A program made the position numbers and the translations under genes. Positions 60,046 to 64,000 of a DNA stretch of 64,000 bases are shown here, piece after piece. The notes beneath the pieces are model-generated. The model saw only the letters and a list, made by a program, of their open reading frames with translations. It was not told where the DNA came from and made no database searches. Within the stretch, counting starts at the first letter, position 1. Every line of letters starts with the position of its first letter. Origin of the DNA: Pelodictyon luteolum DSM 273 (GTDB taxonomy: Bacteria; Bacteroidota; Chlorobiia; Chlorobiales; Chlorobiaceae); NCBI RefSeq assembly GCF_000012485.1, contig NC_007512.1, positions 1,055,001 to 1,119,000 of the forward strand, read 5' to 3'.

Positions 60046-61302
60046 TTACCACCTTTTTCCGGCATTGGCGGGGCGTTGTTTCGGCCTGGCGTTTCCCTGC
60101 GGCCTCGGTGCCGGGTGACCACTGCGGCCGCGTCCCTGCTCCTTGATGATCTTTACCGGGTTGTGGTCCATGAGTGGAAAGGGGTGGCTGTCGACGACGG
60201 GAATGCTTTTGGCGATGAGCTTTTCAATGTCGCGCAGGTATTCTTTCTCCTCGGCATCGCAGAATGAAATCGCCGTACCGGCCGAGCCGGCCCTGCCGGT
60301 ACGTCCGATGCGGTGCACGTAGGTTTCAGCGATGTTCGACATTTCATAGTTGATGACCCATTCGAGATCGTCGACGTCGATTCCCCTGGCGGCAATGTCT
60401 GTTGCGACAAGCACCCTCGTTTTCTGCGACTTGAAGTTCGACAGGGCCCGCTGGCGGGCATTCTGGGCCTTGTTGCCGTGAATGGCCTCGGCCGTGATGT
60501 TGTGCTTCTCGAGGTGGCGCACCACTTTGTCGGCGCCATGCTTGGTGCGTGTGAACACCAGAACAGTCCTGATGTCGGGGTTCTGCAGGAGATGGACCAG
60601 AAGTCCGCTCTTGTTGCCTCGATCCACGAAGTAGATCTGCTGGTTGATGATGTCAACCGTAGAGGAGACCGGCGTGACCGACACCTTCGCGGGATGGCGA
60701 AGGATGGTTGAGGAAAGCCTCTGGATTTCCGGGGGCATGGTTGCCGAGAAGAAGAGCGACTGGCGTTCCTTCGGCACGGCGGCAAGGATTTTGCGGATGT
60801 CATGGATGAAGCCCATGTCGAGCATGCGGTCTGCTTCGTCGAGCACGAGGATTTCGATGTCGTGCAGGTGCAGGATGCCCTGATTCATGAGGTCGAGGAG
60901 CCGTCCGGGTGTCGCCACAAGGATGTCGACTCCGCGGCGAAGCGCATTGACCTGAGGGTTCTGGCCTACGCCGCCGAAGATGACCGTGTTGGTGAGGCCT
61001 GTATGGCGGCCGTATGCTGAAAAGCTTTCTCCGATCTGGATGGCAAGCTCACGGGTCGGCGTGACGATGAGGCTTCTGATCTTACGTTTGCCGTCAATCG
61101 CTTTGCGTTCACGGAGCAGCTGGAGGATCGGGATGGCGAATGCGGCGGTTTTGCCGGTCCCGGTCTGGGCGCATCCGAGAAGATCACTCCCTTTAAGGAT
61201 GAGCGGAATGGCTTCCGTCTGTATCGGAGTGGGGTGTGTGTATCCTTCCTCTTCGAGAGCGCGGAGGATGGGTTCGATGATATGGAGCGAGCTGAATTTC
61301 AT
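60046..61302 (-). CDS. rhlE: DEAD-box RNA helicase, RhlE type
   Basis: 418 residues. The full helicase core is present: Q motif ([18 protein letters not shown]), [44 protein letters not shown], and later [11 protein letters not shown] and [10 protein letters not shown]. The C-terminal extension is short and basic ([20 protein letters not shown]), as in RhlE. It unwinds RNA in ribosome assembly or mRNA decay. It faces rmuC with a strong terminator between. Confidence 0.9.
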   Translation of the reverse strand: MKFSSLHIIEPILRALEEEGYTHPTPIQTEAIPLILKGSDLLGCAQTGTGKTAAFAIPILQLLRERKAIDGKRKIRSLIVTPTRELAIQIGESFSAYGRHTGLTNTVIFGGVGQNPQVNALRRGVDILVATPGRLLDLMNQGILHLHDIEILVLDEADRMLDMGFIHDIRKILAAVPKERQSLFFSATMPPEIQRLSSTILRHPAKVSVTPVSSTVDIINQQIYFVDRGNKSGLLVHLLQNPDIRTVLVFTRTKHGADKVVRHLEKHNITAEAIHGNKAQNARQRALSNFKSQKTRVLVATDIAARGIDVDDLEWVINYEMSNIAETYVHRIGRTGRAGSAGTAISFCDAEEKEYLRDIEKLIAKSIPVVDSHPFPLMDHNPVKIIKEQGRGRSGHPAPRPQGNARPKQRPANAGKRW

Positions 61303-61746
61303 GGGGGGGGATTGGTGTTGCCATGGAGCCCCCGGTAAGGATAACGGCAGGGGGGATTGCCGCCGGATAAGGTCCGGCTGGTCGGAATATATGATTTCCT
61401 TCCGGTAAATCTTCCTTTTCCTTTGATACTATGCTCGAATGCGGAGGATAGTCTGGTGCCTGTTGGGAATGCGCTATGAGCTTCGCGGTCCCAGGAAGGG
61501 CCTGCATATAAACGTATTGCAATTGTCAGCGTGATTCGATTGCCGGTTCGACCATTTCGTCGTTCTGGCGACGAAGCGGTCGGGGGGCGGCTTCGGTTCA
61601 ATGGCCGGAAATGAGCTGCTTCAAGATCGCAAGGTTTTGTAATGAAACACTATGCGTTGTTTTTGCCTTTTCTGGCACGCTTCTTGAACTACATGATGTG
61701 ACAGCGTCTGAACACTGAAATCCACAACACAACTAAAGGAGTTGCT
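61303..61746. other. Intergenic region with sigma-54-like site
   Basis: About 440 bp from the helicase start to the next plus-strand gene. It holds the helicase promoter on the minus strand and the TGGCAC-type site at 61673. Short ORFs here have no family match. Confidence 0.5.
61673..61688 (+). promoter_or_regulatory. Candidate sigma-54 promoter for the calcium-repeat protein
   Basis: TGGCAC-GCTTC-TTGAA has a perfect -24 element and GG-N10-GA in place of GG-N10-GC. It is 59 bp before the ATG at 61747. Confidence 0.5.
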
Positions 61747-62121
61747 ATGCATGCTTCGATGCGTCTTTTAATCATCACCGGCGTCCTCTTATCCCTTCCG
61801 CTTTCCTCACCGCTTTACGCCAGAGGCGGCGGCGGTGGTGGCGGGATGCGCTCCATGGGCATATCCGGCGGGGGTGGCAACGGTACGGGCAGCATGAACA
61901 TGTATCAGGGAAGCGGCGGGAAAGGGAAGGCCGATGCAGACGGCGACGGCATCAATGACCGCGCCCGTGATTCTGATGGCGACGGCATTTTCAACGGACA
62001 GGATGCCGATTACGTTCGCCCACAGGACGGGACAGGACGGGGCGCCACAGAGTTCCAGGGCTCCGGGACAGGTGTTCGCAAGCTTGACGGCACAGGGCCG
62101 GGTGCTGTTACAGCAGAATAA
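61747..62121 (+). CDS. Small secreted Gly-rich protein with calcium-binding repeats
   Basis: 124 residues from an ATG after AAAGGAG. Signal peptide residues 1-25 (MRLLIITGVLLSLPLSSPLYA). A Gly-rich linker follows (about 27-60, RGGGGGGG...GGGGNGTGS), then DADGDGINDRARDSDGDGIF, two DxDGDG thrombospondin type 3-like calcium motifs. The end is Gly/Thr-rich. It is likely a surface or secreted structural protein. It has its own sigma-54-like promoter and a strong terminator. Confidence 0.7.
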   Translation: MHASMRLLIITGVLLSLPLSSPLYARGGGGGGGMRSMGISGGGGNGTGSMNMYQGSGGKGKADADGDGINDRARDSDGDGIFNGQDADYVRPQDGTGRGATEFQGSGTGVRKLDGTGPGAVTAE

Positions 62122-62130
62122 GATGACTGC

Positions 62131-62159
62131 AGGGACCCCGGAGCGGGTCCCTTTTTTTT
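62131..62159 (+). terminator. Rho-independent terminator after the secreted protein gene
   Basis: A 7-bp stem GGGACCC with GGGTCCC, 6-nt loop, followed by TTTTTTTT. Textbook form. Confidence 0.92.
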
Positions 62160-62265
62160 CCTGCCTTCCCGTCTCACCTAAAAAAGAATTTCGCACTGGA
62201 TTTGTCATATATTATATGCAGATGCAGCGTGCCGATATTCCCCTTACCCCCTGATTCCGTGCTCC

Positions 62266-62529
62266 ATGTCCCTTTCCTCCATTACCAGTAAAGACCTTCT
62301 CGGCAGGCTTCAAAATGCCATCTACCTCGAGGAAACCGGGATAGCCCTCTATACGAAACATCTTGCCAACACGCTCTTTTTTTCTGGATTCAGCGCTTCC
62401 AAACGTTTACGGATGCAGGAAATACTTGCTCTGCTTGCCTCCGAGTCCAAAGGACATGAGGCCGCCCTCTATAACGTCATCGAATTCGTCAATTCATCCG
62501 GTCTAGATGTTTACCCAAGAGAGTTTTAA
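62266..62529 (+). CDS. Ferritin-like half-protein (helices A and B)
   Basis: An 87-residue helical protein. Helix A has NAIYLEETGIALYTKHL with the ligand-type Glu, and helix B has LLASESKGHEAALYNVIEF with an ExxGHE pattern. These are the first two helices expected for a ferritin-like/rubrerythrin-type di-iron bundle. The stop lies 23 bp inside the next ORF, which supplies the other two helices. No signal peptide is present. It may pair with the product of 62507-62704. Confidence 0.6.
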   Translation: MSLSSITSKDLLGRLQNAIYLEETGIALYTKHLANTLFFSGFSASKRLRMQEILALLASESKGHEAALYNVIEFVNSSGLDVYPREF

Positions 62530-62704
62530 CGAATACTTCCAGCAGCTGTTGGAACTTGAGCAGATGATGCACCGGGAGGCTTCTGAGCTTGCGGCATACC
62601 TGCCCGAAGGGAAATACTCACTGCTGATGCGTCATGTGGCAGAGGATGAAGCCCGCCATGTAGAACTTGTCGAAGAGCTGATCCGTCTTTCACGGGAAGC
62701 CTGA
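62507..62704 (+). CDS. Ferritin-like half-protein (helices C and D)
   Basis: A 65-residue protein in the +1-type frame relative to the preceding ORF and overlapping it by 23 bp. Helix C has LLELEQMMHREASELAAYL and helix D has RHVAEDEARHVELVEELIRL, an ExxRH pattern. There is no Shine-Dalgarno sequence, so translational coupling is likely. The two ORFs together reproduce a four-helix ferritin-like domain; it could be a natural split, or one gene broken by a frameshift. Its stop overlaps the next ATG (TGATG). Confidence 0.6.
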   Translation: MFTQESFNEYFQQLLELEQMMHREASELAAYLPEGKYSLLMRHVAEDEARHVELVEELIRLSREA

Positions 62705-64000
62705 TGCGCCGACGCATTTTTAAATCCGCCGCTCATCTCTGGATTGTTGCAGCCTCTGCTGCGGCTGTGGCAGGATCGACGGCAGCCATCTTCCTCAGCA
62801 CGCAGGATACTTCCCAGCCCTGGGGCCGGTTCGCGGCTATGTATACTCAGCCTCCGGTCGTTGGCATCCCGCATCGTCCGGGCGATATGGTCCTGGATGA
62901 GATGGACTTTGCTCCAGCTCCCTCAAGCATATCTGCCGGACCAGTGCCTTCTGTCGGGCTCTCACAGGAAGTTCCGGGAGTCATGGGTCCATATTCCGTC
63001 GAGCAGCATGCGGTGCCTGTTATGGCCCCAGCAGGAGATGATGCGCTGTGGCGTGCACGGCGGTTGAGCTGGCGTCGTCAGTTCCGCCCCGCCCTCGCCC
63101 TCTATGACAGCCTGCTTGCTGCCGGCGATGAACCCCTCGTTCTCTTGCGTGAAAAAGCCCGTGTGCTAGGCTGGATGGGTCGGTACGGGGAGGCCCTTGA
63201 ATGCTACGGCGAAACGGTCCGCCGCTACCCTGACAGCGCGGCTGCTGCCGCAGAGGCGGATGCAAAAGCAGCCCTGTATGACGGACGGTACCGGGACGGT
63301 GTCCGGGCTTACCGCCGGTGGCTGGATCTGGAGCCGGAGAGCCCCGAGGCGCTCTTCGATCTCTCACAGCTCCAGTATGGACAGCAGCGATGGGCTGATG
63401 CCATAGCCCTGACCGACCGTTTGCTCAAGGAGATTCCCGGTCATGATGCTGCCCGTCAGGTGAGGCGGAAGGCTCTCTTCCATGCCGAGGGTACGCCGCT
63501 TTATTCCGAGGCCGTGTTTTTCCATTCCGAAGGCGGTACGCGTCAGGCGGAGCTCGAATACCTCTCGATTGCCTCCTCGGTTGCACGTCCGCTCAATCCT
63601 GCACTGATGGCCGCCATCAAGGTCGATACCCGCTTTTACAGGTTTAGCGGAAGCAATCCGGATCCTATGGCCATCACGACATCTGCCGCATTAACCTACC
63701 GCCGGAGGCCGGATGCTGCAGTCGAAGGGTTCATCGGCAGCACCATGAAATCTAACGGCCCCGACAATACTGTTACCGGGGGACTCGGAGTTCAATCTTC
63801 GCCTCTCGATGACCTGCATCTCGCTTTCCGCTACCGTCACGGAGATGTTGTGGAAAATGCCGCCACATTCCTTGACGGCCTCAGCGAAAACTCCCTCACC
63901 GTCCAGACGCTATACCGGCCCTCCAGAAAATGGCAGGCGGGCCTTGAGGGATTTCGTTCATGGTATTCAGACGGCAATGTGCGCACCGATTACGGCGTTG
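62704..64000 (+). CDS. TPR plus outer-membrane barrel export protein (PgaA/BcsC-like), 3' end beyond window
   Basis: 432 codons open to the window edge. An N-terminal membrane/signal segment (residues about 12-31, WIVAASAAAVAGSTAAIFLS) is followed by a linker, TPR repeats (about 115-260, ARRLSWRRQFRPALALYDSL, ALEFYGETVRRYPDSAAAAA-like helices, DGVRAYRRWLDLEPESPEAL) and then beta strands (EGFIGSTMKSNGPDNTV, LHLAFRYRHGDVV). This is the order seen in PgaA/BcsC/NfrA-type polysaccharide exporters. It overlaps the ferritin-like ORF by 1 bp. A second export system, or the TPR partner of the barrel at 51421, is possible. Confidence 0.65.
   Translation, partial: MRRRIFKSAAHLWIVAASAAAVAGSTAAIFLSTQDTSQPWGRFAAMYTQPPVVGIPHRPGDMVLDEMDFAPAPSSISAGPVPSVGLSQEVPGVMGPYSVEQHAVPVMAPAGDDALWRARRLSWRRQFRPALALYDSLLAAGDEPLVLLREKARVLGWMGRYGEALECYGETVRRYPDSAAAAAEADAKAALYDGRYRDGVRAYRRWLDLEPESPEALFDLSQLQYGQQRWADAIALTDRLLKEIPGHDAARQVRRKALFHAEGTPLYSEAVFFHSEGGTRQAELEYLSIASSVARPLNPALMAAIKVDTRFYRFSGSNPDPMAITTSAALTYRRRPDAAVEGFIGSTMKSNGPDNTVTGGLGVQSSPLDDLHLAFRYRHGDVVENAATFLDGLSENSLTVQTLYRPSRKWQAGLEGFRSWYSDGNVRTDYGV

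Overview
The window is GC-rich chromosomal DNA of a green sulfur bacterium (Chlorobi, Chlorobium/Pelodictyon-like). The clearest markers are chlorosome envelope protein genes of the CsmB/F, CsmC/D and CsmA/E families beside a (bacterio)chlorophyll synthase and a cobalamin-binding radical SAM gene (about 2.3-6.7 kb). The rest fits an anaerobic Gram-negative phototroph: LPS and outer-membrane genes, a PAS-rich sensor kinase and Chlorobi-type housekeeping genes.

Layout: 0-1 kb holds an exported protein cut by the window edge and a DoxX membrane protein. 1.3-6.7 kb holds two divergent chlorosome/pigment operons. 6.8-17.3 kb carries a 1009-residue multi-PAS histidine kinase with its response regulator, a SulP transporter with a tandem Usp protein, an iron alcohol dehydrogenase and a P-type ATPase. 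17.3-22.3 kb is a minus-strand set (rlmN, unknown, adk, priA). 22.5-30.6 kb holds a winged-helix regulator, a DHH phosphoesterase, leucyl aminopeptidase, a lipase-like hydrolase, UDP-glucose dehydrogenase, a thiamin operon (thiD, thiE and a thiE paralogue) and a RidA protein. A 770-bp T-rich, gene-poor stretch follows, then a C-terminal processing protease, two START-like proteins and a heptose kinase. 35.6-41.1 kb is the ffh-rpsP-rimM-trmD-rplS block plus a metallo-beta-lactamase-fold protein and a MutY-like glycosylase. 41.1-43 kb is an acyl-CoA ligase.

43.3-49.3 kb looks dedicated to LPS: a flippase/LPG-synthase-like membrane protein, a GT-B-like transferase, a NeuA-type CMP-sugar synthetase, KdnB- and KdnA-like enzymes (8-amino-Kdo synthesis), and a PagL-type lipid A deacylase. 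49.6-51 kb is a small accessory patch (truncated ATP-binding regulator, ParD/ParE-like toxin-antitoxin pair) ending at tRNA-Cys.

The most novel part is 51.3-58.3 kb, a candidate secreted amino-polysaccharide system. It has an outer-membrane barrel, a processive GT2 synthase, a PgaB-like deacetylase/hydrolase with an unusual transmembrane segment and zinc-ribbon tail, a GH75 chitosanase-like protein, and a paralogue of the zinc-ribbon tail on a separate membrane protein. A sequence matching the sigma-54 -24/-12 consensus lies in front of it. A second such site lies before a secreted calcium-binding-repeat protein at 61.7 kb, followed by two overlapping half-ferritin ORFs and a TPR plus beta-barrel export protein running off the window. 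RmuC and an RhlE-type helicase sit between these two groups. Many large antisense ORFs are GC-driven shadows and are omitted.
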